A stretch of 64,000 bases of DNA from M1-B18 sp048264125 (GCA_048264125.1 JBLXDM010000001.1:1-64000); one strand, 5' to 3'. Shown: positions 42,288-51,211, numbered from the stretch's first letter. Notes: generated by a model from the letters alone, not told the origin. Numbers and translations: made by a program.

Positions 42288-43157
42288 ATGAAGGAATCAA
42301 CAACAAAGGCAAGTATATATGTTTTACTAGCCTGTCTTTTATGGGGTACAACAGGTACCGCTCAGGCCTTTGCGCCTAAAGAGGCAAGCCCCCTAGCGAT
42401 CGGTGCTCTGCGAATGACTATAGGAGGAACGATATTATTTTTATCAGCAATTATAAAAGAGGGTAAAATCAATTTAAGCAGTATGAGCAAAAGGGATGTG
42501 CTTTTAGCATCAATTTCTATTGCCCTGTACCAGCCTCTATTTTTTTCAGGGGTTTCCAAAACAGGAGTTGCCCTAGGTACGGTTTTGGCAATAGGAAGTG
42601 CACCGATTTTCTCGGGAATTATTGAAACCATCAGAGGTCAAAGGCCTACCCTTCAATGGATAATTGCAACAGGTATATCCATCTTAGGATGCATTTTGCT
42701 TTTCAGTGGAGAGGGGCAAATTACGCTTGATATATACGGGGGACTCCTTTCCCTAGGGGCAGGCTTATCCTATGCCCTATATGTAACTGCCTCCCAAAAG
42801 CTGCTTCAGCAGGCTTCGAGGGCACATGTGAATGGCTTAGTGTTTTTTATTAGTGCAATCATATTAGCTCCCATATTATTCTTTTATGATTTGACCTGGG
42901 TTGCATCTGCTTCAGGGCTGCTTTCTGTTTTACACCTGGGGGTTTTTACCCTAGCAGCTGCCTATACCCTCTTTGCCTATGGACTGCTGAAGTTATCGGC
43001 CTCAAAAGCAGTTACCCTAACCTTAGCAGAGCCCCTAACAGCAGCGATTTTGGGGATGCTTGTATTACGGGAGGAATTAACCCCCATGGCATTAGTTGGC
43101 ATCATTTTAATATTTACCGGTCTTATGCTTAGTTTAAGAGCAAAACAACAGGATTAA
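42288..43157 (+). CDS. EamA-family (DMT) transporter
   Basis: A 289-residue protein of ten predicted helices in two EamA halves (drug/metabolite transporter superfamily, RhaT/YdcZ-like). ACLLWGTTGTAQAFAP at the start and the second-half LTLAEPLTAAILGMLVLREEL segment are family signatures. It should move a metabolite, often outwards, across the membrane. The AraC-type gene 85 bases upstream is probably its regulator; the substrate is unknown. Confidence 0.9.
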   Translation: MKESTTKASIYVLLACLLWGTTGTAQAFAPKEASPLAIGALRMTIGGTILFLSAIIKEGKINLSSMSKRDVLLASISIALYQPLFFSGVSKTGVALGTVLAIGSAPIFSGIIETIRGQRPTLQWIIATGISILGCILLFSGEGQITLDIYGGLLSLGAGLSYALYVTASQKLLQQASRAHVNGLVFFISAIILAPILFFYDLTWVASASGLLSVLHLGVFTLAAAYTLFAYGLLKLSASKAVTLTLAEPLTAAILGMLVLREELTPMALVGIILIFTGLMLSLRAKQQD

Positions 43158-43178
43158 TTGAGTAAAGCTTTAAATGGT

Positions 43179-43214
43179 AGCTGCAGCCTTCAATAAGTGG
43201 ACTGTAGCTGTTTT
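43179..43214 (+). terminator. Possible terminator after the EamA gene
   Basis: AGCTGCAG pairs with CTGTAGCT (one G-U) and GTTTT follows. Confidence 0.4.
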
Positions 43215-43339
43215 ATTGTGGTATCATTTATATATCCTAAACTAAACAAGAAATAATGCATAAGGGGAAGACTCCACTTTAAGAAGCCAACCTGTGCTTA
43301 AACTGTCTGGGATGCTATTACATCAAAAGGAGGAAATAT

Positions 43340-43771
43340 ATGTTTAAGGAATTTAAAGCATTTGCGGTTAAGGGTAATGTTATAGATCTAGCTGTCGGGG
43401 TTATAATCGGTGGAGCCTTTGGCAAAATCGTTACATCCTTGGTTAACGATATGGTAATGCCCTTGGTTGGTCTGTTAATTGGAAGGGTGGATTTCAAAAA
43501 TCTATTTATAAGCCTGAATGGAACAAAGTATGTATCCTTAGCGGCTGCAAAGGAGGCTGGGGCAGCAACCCTTAATTATGGCATGTTTATCAACACAACG
43601 ATAGAGTTTTTAATTATTTCCTTTTCAATATATATCGTTATTAGGCAGATGAATAAGCTTAAGAAAAAGGAGACTAAGGCCCCAACCAAAAAGAGCTGTC
43701 CCCATTGCTATTCTGAGATACATCTTAAGGCAACAAGGTGTCCAAATTGCACGGCTGAAATCAGTGAGTAA
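43340..43771 (+). CDS. mscL: Large-conductance mechanosensitive channel MscL with C-terminal zinc ribbon
   Basis: A 143-residue MscL. The N-terminal amphipathic helix and TM1 are FKEFKAFAVKGNVIDLAVGV, a periplasmic loop follows, and TM2 is at about residues 82-101. The channel opens under membrane tension to release solutes. Unlike standard MscL, whose cytoplasmic end is a plain helical bundle, this one ends in a zinc ribbon, CPHC-x10-CPNC with Cys120, Cys123, Cys134 and Cys137. This tail could add metal or redox sensing or stabilise the pentamer, which is inference. AAAGGAGG is the ribosome site. Confidence 0.95.
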   Translation: MFKEFKAFAVKGNVIDLAVGVIIGGAFGKIVTSLVNDMVMPLVGLLIGRVDFKNLFISLNGTKYVSLAAAKEAGAATLNYGMFINTTIEFLIISFSIYIVIRQMNKLKKKETKAPTKKSCPHCYSEIHLKATRCPNCTAEISE

Positions 43772-43876
43772 ATATATAATATCAATTGGGTAGACTATCA
43801 GTAACACGATGAAGATAAAGGTGCTGGTGCGATATAAAATATAAAGCTGAGGCACTGCTAAGGAGTGAGACGAAGA

Positions 43877-44713
43877 ATGGCATTAAAGCTAGGAGCCCAT
43901 CAGTCTGTGTCAAAGGGCTATATTACTATGGGTAAAGAAGCCCTTAGTATTGGAGCTACGACCTTGCAGTTCTTTTCAAGGAATCCAAGAGGTGCAAAGG
44001 CAAAGCAGGTGACCGCTGAAGAATTGCAGAGCTTCAATGCATTTATAGTAGAAAATCAGCTTTCACCTATGGTTATCCATGCGCCCTACACCATGAATGC
44101 CTGTTCTATAGATCCCCGAATAAGAGAGCTGGCGGAGGAAATGTTTACAGAGGATTTAAAGCGGTTGCAGCAGCTTCCTGGGAATTTCTATAACTTTCAC
44201 CCCGGCAGTCATTTGAAGCAAGGGGTAGATACTGCAATAAAGCTGATTGCTGACTTAATGAATAAGGCGATGCTGCCGGATTTAAAGACAAAAATATTAT
44301 TAGAAACAATGTCAGGAAAGGGAAGTGAGGTAGGATCAAGCTTCCAGGAGCTTAAGGCTATTATAGATGGTGTTCATGAAGCTGAAAACATAGGGGTCTG
44401 CATGGATGCCTGCCATCTTTGGGATGCCGGCTATGATATTGTAAATGATTTGGAGGGTGTATTGGAGGAATTTGACCGGATTATAGGAATAGATCGTCTG
44501 TATGCATTTCATATCAATGACAGCATGAACCCCCTGGGAAGCAGAAAGGACAGACATGCAATGCTGGGAGATGGACATATAGGCAGAGCTGCCATAGTCA
44601 GGATTATTACCCATCCCAGCCTAAGGCATATTCCCTTTATCTTAGAAACCCCTACGGAATTAGACGGTCATGCCGAAGAAATACGTTTTTTAAGGGAAGC
44701 GACAAATAATTAA
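43877..44713 (+). CDS. nfo: Deoxyribonuclease IV (endonuclease IV)
   Basis: A 278-residue TIM-barrel AP endonuclease. Zinc-site motifs are VIHAPY (His), NFHPGSH, LLETMSG (Glu), CMDACHLWDAGYD and FHINDS, and ILETPTE at the end. It cuts 5' to abasic sites in base-excision repair. AAGGAGTG is the ribosome site, and I preferred the ATG at 43877 over a GTG four codons upstream. It appears to be a single-gene unit. Confidence 0.94.
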   Translation: MALKLGAHQSVSKGYITMGKEALSIGATTLQFFSRNPRGAKAKQVTAEELQSFNAFIVENQLSPMVIHAPYTMNACSIDPRIRELAEEMFTEDLKRLQQLPGNFYNFHPGSHLKQGVDTAIKLIADLMNKAMLPDLKTKILLETMSGKGSEVGSSFQELKAIIDGVHEAENIGVCMDACHLWDAGYDIVNDLEGVLEEFDRIIGIDRLYAFHINDSMNPLGSRKDRHAMLGDGHIGRAAIVRIITHPSLRHIPFILETPTELDGHAEEIRFLREATNN

Positions 44714-44801
44714 GAAATTGCAATAAAGGTGAGCAGATGTTTATACGAAGTCAAAAGTTTCCTGCTTAGTGCCCCACGGGCTAATTACAAGTGTTAAAAA
44801 T

Positions 44802-44840
44802 AAGGAAGGCCCTTTAAGCATATTTAAAGTGCCTTCCTTT
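44802..44840. terminator. Bidirectional terminator between nfo and the HD-domain gene
   Basis: AAGGAAGGC with CTTTAA and TTAAAG with GCCTTCCTTT form a long stem around GCATAT. T-runs exist on both sides, and it serves the two convergent genes. Confidence 0.85.
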
Positions 44841-44855
44841 AATTTTGGACTTAAA

Positions 44856-45416
44856 CTATTCTAATTCGCAGGAGCGCATTGCTAGTATTGTTTCCTCGAT
44901 TAAATGATCTAGCTCCCAGCCCAGCATCTCCGCTCCTCTTTCTATTACCTCGCGAGAACATCCGGCAGCAAAGCTGAGGGTTTTATATTTTTTCTTTACA
45001 GACTTCAGCTCTAAATCCATAACACTCTTAGAAGGCCTCATAATAGCAACCGCTCCTATTAGGCCTGTAAGCTCATCTATGGCATATAGCACCTTCTCCA
45101 TCTGATGCTCCGGCTTTATATCTACGGTTATACCATACCCATGGCTGGCAACAGCATGGATTAAGGCCTCATCCAAGCCCCTCTCCCGCATTATCTCCTG
45201 AACCTTAATGCAATGCGCCTCAGGGTACATTCCAAAATCAAGATCGTGTAAAAGTCCTGCTAATGCCCAGAAATCAGCCTCTGCTTCATAGCCCAGCTTA
45301 TTGGCGAAATATCGCATTACTCCCTCAACGGTCTGAGCATGCCTTAAATGGAATTCATCTTTGTTATACTCTGTAAGCAGTGCCCACGCTTCTTCTCTTG
45401 TGATATTTGCTGACAT
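44856..45416 (-). CDS. HD (HDIG) domain protein
   Basis: A 186-residue metal-dependent phosphohydrolase-like protein. The HD residues are visible in LRHAQTVEGVM, GLLHDLDFG and the later ASHGYG. The family includes nucleotidases and phosphodiesterases; this small version resembles the HDIG proteins of unknown substrate common in clostridia. A GGAGGGATAG site precedes the ATG on the minus strand. Confidence 0.85.
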   Translation of the reverse strand: MSANITREEAWALLTEYNKDEFHLRHAQTVEGVMRYFANKLGYEAEADFWALAGLLHDLDFGMYPEAHCIKVQEIMRERGLDEALIHAVASHGYGITVDIKPEHQMEKVLYAIDELTGLIGAVAIMRPSKSVMDLELKSVKKKYKTLSFAAGCSREVIERGAEMLGWELDHLIEETILAMRSCELE

Positions 45417-45500
45417 TCCTATCCCTCCGTCTATATCTTTTCTTAAGTATTAAAAAATATAATATCTGACTTTTCCGAAAATGTCAATGCCAGTGCCACC

Positions 45501-45527
45501 TGCCACGGGGACGTTTTGTTTGACACG
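45501..45527 (+). repeat. Short palindromic repeat, family 1 (variant)
   Basis: TGCCACGGGGACGTTTTGTT then TGACACG; a C-to-T change in the conserved ACGCTTTG core. Confidence 0.75.
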
Positions 45528-45623
45528 TTCATGTACAAGTGATAATATAAATCAAAGGTTTAATTCCAATATATTACAAAAATGGGCACGAAAGATATAT
45601 CATTTTGACAAAAGGAGCGGGCT

Positions 45624-46373
45624 ATGAGAATTATTATTTCACCAGCAAAAAAAATGAAAGTAGATACAGACTTCTTGGATTATTCTAATAAGCCGCAGTT
45701 TATGCAGGAAACAGAAGTGCTGCTGCAGTATTTACGGGGACTAAGCTATGAAGAAGCAAAATCTGTATGGCATTGCAATGACAAAATTGCAGAGTTAAAT
45801 TATAAGCGTATTCACAGCATGGATTTATATAGCAATTTGACACCCGCCATTCTTTCCTATGAGGGAATTCAGTATCAGTATTTAGCACCGGGTGTGTTTA
45901 AAACAGATGAATTTGAATATTTGGAGGAGCATTTACGGATTATGTCAGGGTTTTATGGCATTCTGCGTCCCTTAGACGGAGTAACTCCTTATAGATTGGA
46001 AATGCAGGCAAGGCTTAGAGGCAATAGCTTAAACTCCTTATACGGTTTTTGGGGAGATAAGCTGGCCCAGCAGCTATTTTCAGAAACCAATTGTATCATT
46101 AATTTAGCATCCAAGGAGTACAGTACATGCATTTCTAAATATTTAAACAGCAGCCTTCGCTTTATAAATTGTGTTTTTGGAGAAATCGTAAATGGAAGGG
46201 TAGTCGAAAAGGGCACGCTGGTGAAGATGGCCAGGGGTGAGATGGTACGCTATATGGCTGAGCTGCAAATTAAAGATATTAGTCAAATAAAAGGCTTTAA
46301 AGAGCTTAACTTTGCCTTTTCAGAAGAATTATCAGATGACAATACTTATGTATTTATAAAAGGAGACAGATAG
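45624..46373 (+). CDS. yaaA: Peroxide stress protein YaaA
   Basis: A 249-residue YaaA/UPF0246 protein. MRIIISPAKKMKV is the signature N-terminus, and YRLEMQARLRG and INCVFGEIVNGR are conserved later blocks. In E. coli YaaA lowers free iron during peroxide stress and binds DNA. The role here is inferred from the family. AAAAGGAGCGG precedes the ATG. Single-gene unit. Confidence 0.9.
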   Translation: MRIIISPAKKMKVDTDFLDYSNKPQFMQETEVLLQYLRGLSYEEAKSVWHCNDKIAELNYKRIHSMDLYSNLTPAILSYEGIQYQYLAPGVFKTDEFEYLEEHLRIMSGFYGILRPLDGVTPYRLEMQARLRGNSLNSLYGFWGDKLAQQLFSETNCIINLASKEYSTCISKYLNSSLRFINCVFGEIVNGRVVEKGTLVKMARGEMVRYMAELQIKDISQIKGFKELNFAFSEELSDDNTYVFIKGDR

Positions 46374-46516
46374 TATGCTATTTTTTCTGAGGATTTGGAA
46401 CAAAATTCCTCTTAAAGCATCAGAATATATATCAGAAATAAGTTAATTTGGGTTAAATCCCATAAGGAAGTAGAGGGTGAAATATCCCTAATATATACAA
46501 TACGAGGAGGAAGTCA

Positions 46517-47134
46517 ATGAAAAAATTATTTAGCTTTATGGTAGTGATGCTATGCATGATTGTGGTTCTGGCAGGGTGTGGTCAAGGAAATGAGGGAGCG
46601 TCCGGTGCAGTAGCTAAAAATGAAACACCTGAAGAGGCTGTAACTAAGGCATTAAATGCTACCCGTGATCTAGATATGCAAAGCATAAGCAAATATTTCG
46701 GCACAAATGATATCCTCGGTAATGAAGGTGCTTTGACTGAGGCTGAAGAAAATACAAGGTATTTCGTTGAGAATTTGAAATTTAAAATATTATCCTCAGA
46801 GATTATCGGTGATAGCGCAATAGTCAAAACAGAAATAACTAATATAGATATGCTTCCAGTATTTCAAGAATTTGTAGCTAAAGGCTTAGAGGCAGCTTTT
46901 CAAAATGCCTTCGCAGAGAAGCCCTTAAGCGAGGAGGAAGTGGCTAAAAATACAGAGGAGCTTTTAATCAATTTGTTGGAAAATGCTACCCTTACCACCA
47001 CCACTGTCGTCGAGGTTAAGCTATCAAAGCTAGAAGACAGCTGGAAAATAGAAATGGATGATGTATTGCAAAATGCAATGTTTGGCGGTCTAATTGATGT
47101 TGGAGAAATGCTTCAGGAGGGCTTTGGAAACTAG
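46517..47134 (+). CDS. Putative lipoprotein of unknown function
   Basis: A 205-residue protein with a signal peptide ending in VVLAGC (Cys21), so a membrane-anchored extracellular lipoprotein. The mature part begins with a conserved-looking TPEEAVTKALNATRDLD, which recalls DUF4878/DUF5105 lipoproteins with a cystatin-like fold (about residues 38-190), but I am not certain of the family. CGAGGAGGAAG is the ribosome site, and a hairpin follows the stop. Confidence 0.7.
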   Translation: MKKLFSFMVVMLCMIVVLAGCGQGNEGASGAVAKNETPEEAVTKALNATRDLDMQSISKYFGTNDILGNEGALTEAEENTRYFVENLKFKILSSEIIGDSAIVKTEITNIDMLPVFQEFVAKGLEAAFQNAFAEKPLSEEEVAKNTEELLINLLENATLTTTTVVEVKLSKLEDSWKIEMDDVLQNAMFGGLIDVGEMLQEGFGN

Positions 47135-47174
47135 AGAAGTTCTTAAGAAGTGATGAAAGTTAATAATTGAAGGC

Positions 47175-47206
47175 TAGAGCAGCGGGGTAGTTAACCGACT
47201 GCTCTA
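47175..47206 (+). terminator. Probable terminator after the lipoprotein gene
   Basis: TAGAGCAG and CTGCTCTA pair, with an inner CGG/CCG, followed by a weak TTTATAT. Confidence 0.6.
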
Positions 47207-47318
47207 TTTATATCCTTGATAAAAGCTTTTTAGATAATATAATAAGGTCTTTTAACTAACTAAAACTTTTCATTCATCCAAATTAGTATTAAACTAAAAA
47301 TAAAAGGGGGCGAAAATT

Positions 47319-47801
47319 TTGACTAGAGATATACTTTTATTGGGCAATGAGGAATTATACGAAATCAGTGATATTGTAAAAGAGGAGGAAATCTCTGACC
47401 TAAAGGCGGTTGTGGCAGATTTACATGATACGCTTATGGATTATCGCTATAAATATGGTGCAGGCCGTGCCATAGCAGCGCCTCAAATAGGCGTAAAAAA
47501 ACGGCTTATATATATGCACATAGATAAGCCGATAGTATTCATAAATCCTGTAATTAGCTACCCAGATGATGAAATGATGGAGGTTTTGGATGATTGCATG
47601 TCCTTTCCCGGCCTTTACGTAAGGGTGATGCGTCATAAAAGCTGTAAAATTACCTATAAGGACCTCGACTGGAAGGAATGCACTATGGAATTAACTGGAG
47701 ATTTGTCAGAGCTATTGCAGCATGAGTATGATCATCTGGATGGAGTATTGGCCACCATGAGGGCTATTGACAATAAATCCCTTGTAATGAAAACTACTTA
47801 G
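47319..47801 (+). CDS. Peptide deformylase family protein
   Basis: A 160-residue deformylase-fold protein that would remove the formyl group from new proteins. Motif 1 is GAGRAIAAPQIG with Gln56, motif 2 is DDCMSFPG with metal ligand Cys93, and motif 3 is HEYDHLDG with His135, Glu136 and His139. Motif 2 normally reads EGCLS; the Asp-Asp-Cys-Met form suggests a divergent paralogue of the housekeeping Def. It starts with TTG after AAAGGGGGCG. No fmt gene is next to it, so it is likely not the essential copy. Confidence 0.85.
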   Translation: MTRDILLLGNEELYEISDIVKEEEISDLKAVVADLHDTLMDYRYKYGAGRAIAAPQIGVKKRLIYMHIDKPIVFINPVISYPDDEMMEVLDDCMSFPGLYVRVMRHKSCKITYKDLDWKECTMELTGDLSELLQHEYDHLDGVLATMRAIDNKSLVMKTT

Positions 47802-47806
47802 AACCA

Positions 47807-47862
47807 GCCCAGGAGACGCTTTGTTTGGCACGCTTGTATATCAAACAAAGCGTCTCCTGGGC
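47807..47862. repeat. Head-to-head pair of family 1 repeats with co-varying arms
   Basis: GCCCAGGAGACGCTTTGTTT and its complement form a near-perfect hairpin. Relative to the family, three positions differ in the left arm and each has the matching change in the right arm, so pairing is kept. It lies six bases after the deformylase stop. Confidence 0.9.
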
Positions 47863-48011
47863 AGGGGTGTCAAACAACCGGATTAGTTATTTCGAGGTTT
47901 ATTAAGCTGCTGCTAAGGTATATATATAAACAAACACAGGAATTTACATACATCAGCTATGGCAATAATAGTTATGGAGGACAGCTTAATAGTATATGAG
48001 GAGGAATATAA

Positions 48012-48896
48012 ATGCAAAAAATAGTTCCCCATTTATGGTATGACAAGGAAGCGGTAGAGGCGGCCCAATGGTATATTAGCTTATTTGAAAACTCTGACCT
48101 AATCAATACTACTACAATCCATGATACTCCCTCGGGTGATACGGAGCTTGTTGATTTCAAGCTGGCAGGTCTAAGGTTTGCGGCAATAAGTGCAGGCCCA
48201 TATTTTAAATTTAATCCTTCAGTTTCATTGATGGTGGCCTGCAGCAGCAAAGAAGAGGTAGACAGATTGTATAATAATCTATCCAAGGAGGGTGCTGATC
48301 TGATGCCCTTGGATGAATATCCCTTCAGTAAATGGTATGCATGGGTGCAGGACAAATATGGCCTTAGCTGGCAGCTTATGTTGGTTGAAAACATAGACGA
48401 GCATCAGAAAATTAGACCGACACTACTCTTTTCAGGAGACGTATGCGGAAAAGCGGAGGATGCTATCAATTATTATACTTCGGTATTTCAGGAAGGTCAG
48501 AAGGGCTATATAAACCACTATGCCCCCGGTGAGGCTACGGACTCAAGAGCAAAAATAAACTATGGTGAGCTAAATCTAATAGGCACTGATTTAATAGCTA
48601 TGGATCATGGTTATGGTGAAGATTTCACCTTCAACGAGGCCTTTTCCTTTATGGTGCTTTGTGAAAATCAAGAGGAGATAGATTATTATTGGGACAAGCT
48701 ATCCTTTGTTCCCGAGGCTGAACAATGCGGATGGGTAAAGGATCAGTTTGGATTGTCCTGGCAGGTGTCACCCGTTAGTATGGATGAAGTGATGATGAAG
48801 GGCACCGAGGATGAGATAAGGCGTGTAACAGAAGCATTTTTAAAGATGAAGAAGTTTGATTTGGCGGAGCTAGAAAGGGCACGTCGAGGAGAGTAA
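48012..48896 (+). CDS. VOC-family protein, PhnB-like, two tandem domains
   Basis: A 294-residue protein made of two VOC/glyoxalase-fold modules (about residues 1-128 and 135-285), each with the PhnB/DUF1338-like pattern: PHLWYDKEAVEAAQWYISLF then KYGLSWQLM in the first, and LLFSGDVCGKAEDAINYYTS then QFGLSWQVSP in the second. Often mislabelled as 3-demethylubiquinone methyltransferase. The substrate is unknown. TGAGGAGG is the ribosome site. Confidence 0.85.
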   Translation: MQKIVPHLWYDKEAVEAAQWYISLFENSDLINTTTIHDTPSGDTELVDFKLAGLRFAAISAGPYFKFNPSVSLMVACSSKEEVDRLYNNLSKEGADLMPLDEYPFSKWYAWVQDKYGLSWQLMLVENIDEHQKIRPTLLFSGDVCGKAEDAINYYTSVFQEGQKGYINHYAPGEATDSRAKINYGELNLIGTDLIAMDHGYGEDFTFNEAFSFMVLCENQEEIDYYWDKLSFVPEAEQCGWVKDQFGLSWQVSPVSMDEVMMKGTEDEIRRVTEAFLKMKKFDLAELERARRGE

Positions 48897-48913
48897 GAGG
48901 CAGAAAAAAAGAA

Positions 48914-48951
48914 TGCCCTCCAGTGGCAGTAATACCATTGGGGGGCTTTTT
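48914..48951. terminator. Terminator between the VOC gene and the convergent membrane-protein gene
   Basis: GCCCTCCAGTGG and CCATTGGGGGGC form a stem with TTTTT after it on the plus strand and an A-run before it. Confidence 0.85.
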
Positions 48952-48968
48952 ATGTAGGCAACAACAGA

Positions 48969-49343
48969 TTAAATATTGATAGCCGTAATCCAAAAACATA
49001 CCGCAGCTGCAATAGAAAGCGGTGTAGCGAAATATTTCTCCTTTTTGCTATTAGACAAAAAATTCATGATGGTATTTAAGGACATATAGGCAGCAAAAAA
49101 CAGACAAATGTACTTTGTAGCTTTTACTGAAAACCATAGAGGGAAAAAGCCTCCAGCTTGTAGGAAAATAATAATTGCGAAGACTTGAATTACAAAGGAG
49201 ATTGCTGCCATAAATCTCAGTTTCTTAGGCAGAATCCTATGCCTTCCCCCCATGGTGTATTCCCCTAGAGGTAAGCCGAAGGCTACAAGAATTGTAAGGA
49301 TAGCAACAATAGAAAACAAGAAAGCGCCTAGGATTGCAATCAT
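48969..49343 (-). CDS. Hypothetical four-helix membrane protein
   Basis: A 124-residue protein with four hydrophobic segments and no cysteine or charged active-site pattern I recognise. MIAILGAFLFSIVAILTILV opens the first helix. I chose the ATG at 49343, which has AGGTGATG before it on the minus strand; the frame is open 19 codons farther. No function can be given. Confidence 0.7.
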   Translation of the reverse strand: MIAILGAFLFSIVAILTILVAFGLPLGEYTMGGRHRILPKKLRFMAAISFVIQVFAIIIFLQAGGFFPLWFSVKATKYICLFFAAYMSLNTIMNFLSNSKKEKYFATPLSIAAAVCFWITAINI

Positions 49344-49597
49344 CGAATCATCACCTAACCTTATAAAATGTGATTTGATATTAATTTCATTATAAAGCAT
49401 TTTCCAGTATCTATCAATCGATAAGCCCTTATAGAAGGCCTGGCGTTGGCAGCTGTGATAGATGTTTTAAGAAACTAATAGGCATAGAATGCTTTCTTCA
49501 ATAGAATAATGTAAAGTAGTAATAACATTTTAGGTTAGTATGTATTGGTGGATTATTTATATATCCGCTATATAATTAAATCATGGGGGTGAAAAGT

Positions 49598-50029
49598 ATG
49601 ATTTGTACGAATTTAAAAATATTAAGAATAAAAGGCAGGTTTACTCAGGAGGAGGTTGCCTTTAAAATAGGTGTCTCTAGGCAATCGGTAGCAAAATGGG
49701 AAAATGGAGAAACTTTGCCGGACATTAATAATTGCGTAGCTTTGGCGGAATTATACGATGTATCACTGGATGATTTAGTGAATTATTCAGGGGAAAACGA
49801 GAATATTGGTATACAACCGAAGGGGAAGCACATTTTTGGAGTTGTGAAGGTTGGTGAACGAGGGCAGGTTGTAATTCCTAAAAAGGCCAGAGAGATATTT
49901 AAAATCTTTCCAGGAGACAGTCTGCTGGTCTTAGGTGATGAGGCGCAGGGGATTGCCATCATGAAGTACGACAGGTTTAGGCATTTTGTAGATGCAGTGT
50001 TTAAAGCCGAAGGGGACTGTGAGGAGTAA
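49598..50029 (+). CDS. XRE helix-turn-helix regulator fused to an AbrB/SpoVT domain
   Basis: A 143-residue two-domain regulator. An N-terminal XRE helix-turn-helix (RFTQEEVAFKIGVSRQSVAKWENG, about residues 15-65) is joined by a linker to a C-terminal swapped-hairpin AbrB domain (VKVGERGQVVIPKKAREIFKIFPGD). The combination of two DNA-binding domains is found in some Firmicutes. GGGGGTG lies about 8 bases before the ATG at 49598; an in-frame ATG at 49583 is an alternative. The hydrolase gene starts 7 bases after the stop, so they share an operon. Confidence 0.88.
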   Translation: MICTNLKILRIKGRFTQEEVAFKIGVSRQSVAKWENGETLPDINNCVALAELYDVSLDDLVNYSGENENIGIQPKGKHIFGVVKVGERGQVVIPKKAREIFKIFPGDSLLVLGDEAQGIAIMKYDRFRHFVDAVFKAEGDCEE

Positions 50030-50036
50030 AGAAACA

Positions 50037-51143
50037 ATGAGGAAAAAGCAAGGTGGAGCTTCAGAGCTAAATAAGAAAAAGAAGTCTAAGGTGGTGAAGG
50101 TAATATTGTTGGTATTTGGAATAATCTTATTAATTGGTATAATATCCATTAGTGTCTATGCTTATCAAAACATGAATTATGATAAGAGACCACTGCAAAA
50201 AACATATCATGCCGGCTATGAAGAAAAGCAGGTAACGCTTGAGGATGGAACCGTACTGAATTACGTAGAAGGTCCTTATAATGGCCCACCGCTTCTCTTG
50301 ATACATGGGCAATCAATGCAATGGGAGGACTATTCGAGGGTTTTGCCAGATTTAGCAAGGTATTACCATGTGTTTGCAATTGATTGTCATGGACATGGTA
50401 AATCCAGTCATGAAACTTCAAAATACGCAGCTGTTGCAATCGGGCAGGATTTTGTTTGGTTTATAGAAAATGTCATAGGTGAGGCAAGTGTAGTATCGGG
50501 ACATTCCTCTGGAGGGATATTGGCAGCATGGATTGCAGCCTATTCACCGGACAATGTATTGGGTCTTGTTTTAGAGGATCCGCCCTTTTTCAGTGTCGAA
50601 CCTGAAGAAATGGAAAACACCTTTGTTTGGTTGGACAACTTTGAGGTAGTCCATAGCTTTAAAAACCAATCAGAAGAAGAGGATTATGTGGTATATTATT
50701 TTGAAAACAGCTATATTTGGGGACTATTTGGTGACCTGAGGTCTCTACTTGCAAGGAGTACAAGAAAATATAGGGAAAAAAATCCTGGAAAGCCCTTAAA
50801 GCTTTGGTATGTGCCATATAAATGGATTCATGGTACCCTTTATTTAGATGAATTTGATCTAGAGTTCTCAGAGCGCTTTTACACAGGGTTGTGGTTCGAG
50901 GACTTTAGTCAGGAGGAAACCTTGGCTAAAATAGGAGTGCCCACTGTCTATATTAAGGCAGAAACAGCATATGGCAAGGATGGTGTTCTTTACGCAGCTA
51001 ATAGTGATGAGGATGCTGAAAGGGTGAATAGACTGATTAAGAGTAGTGAAATGATAACAATAAAATCAGGCCATGATATTCATTTTGAGAAGCCCAAAGA
51101 ATTTGTCGGGATCATGGTAGATTTTTTAAACAAATTAGATTAG
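50037..51143 (+). CDS. Membrane-anchored alpha/beta hydrolase
   Basis: A 368-residue protein with a positively charged N-terminus, one transmembrane helix at about residues 19-43, and an extracellular alpha/beta hydrolase domain. Marks are LLLIHGQSMQWEDY (oxyanion hole), AIDCHGHGKS, the nucleophile Ser157 in SGHSSGG, and the His in SGHDIHFEKPKEF. The substrate is unknown; it resembles esterase/haloperoxidase-like hydrolases. GAGGAG of the upstream gene end is its ribosome site, so it is translationally linked to the XRE-AbrB regulator. Confidence 0.88.
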   Translation: MRKKQGGASELNKKKKSKVVKVILLVFGIILLIGIISISVYAYQNMNYDKRPLQKTYHAGYEEKQVTLEDGTVLNYVEGPYNGPPLLLIHGQSMQWEDYSRVLPDLARYYHVFAIDCHGHGKSSHETSKYAAVAIGQDFVWFIENVIGEASVVSGHSSGGILAAWIAAYSPDNVLGLVLEDPPFFSVEPEEMENTFVWLDNFEVVHSFKNQSEEEDYVVYYFENSYIWGLFGDLRSLLARSTRKYREKNPGKPLKLWYVPYKWIHGTLYLDEFDLEFSERFYTGLWFEDFSQEETLAKIGVPTVYIKAETAYGKDGVLYAANSDEDAERVNRLIKSSEMITIKSGHDIHFEKPKEFVGIMVDFLNKLD

Positions 51144-51155
51144 TAAGCAGAGAAT

Positions 51156-51211
51156 GTCAAGGGGACGCTTTGTTTGACATGTAAACGTATCAAACAAAGC
51201 GTCCCCTTGAC
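51156..51211. repeat. Head-to-head pair of family 1 repeats (hairpin)
   Basis: GTCAAGGGGACGCTTTGTTT then GACAT, and the complement arm, around an 8-base loop. It sits between the convergent hydrolase and TetR genes. Confidence 0.9.
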
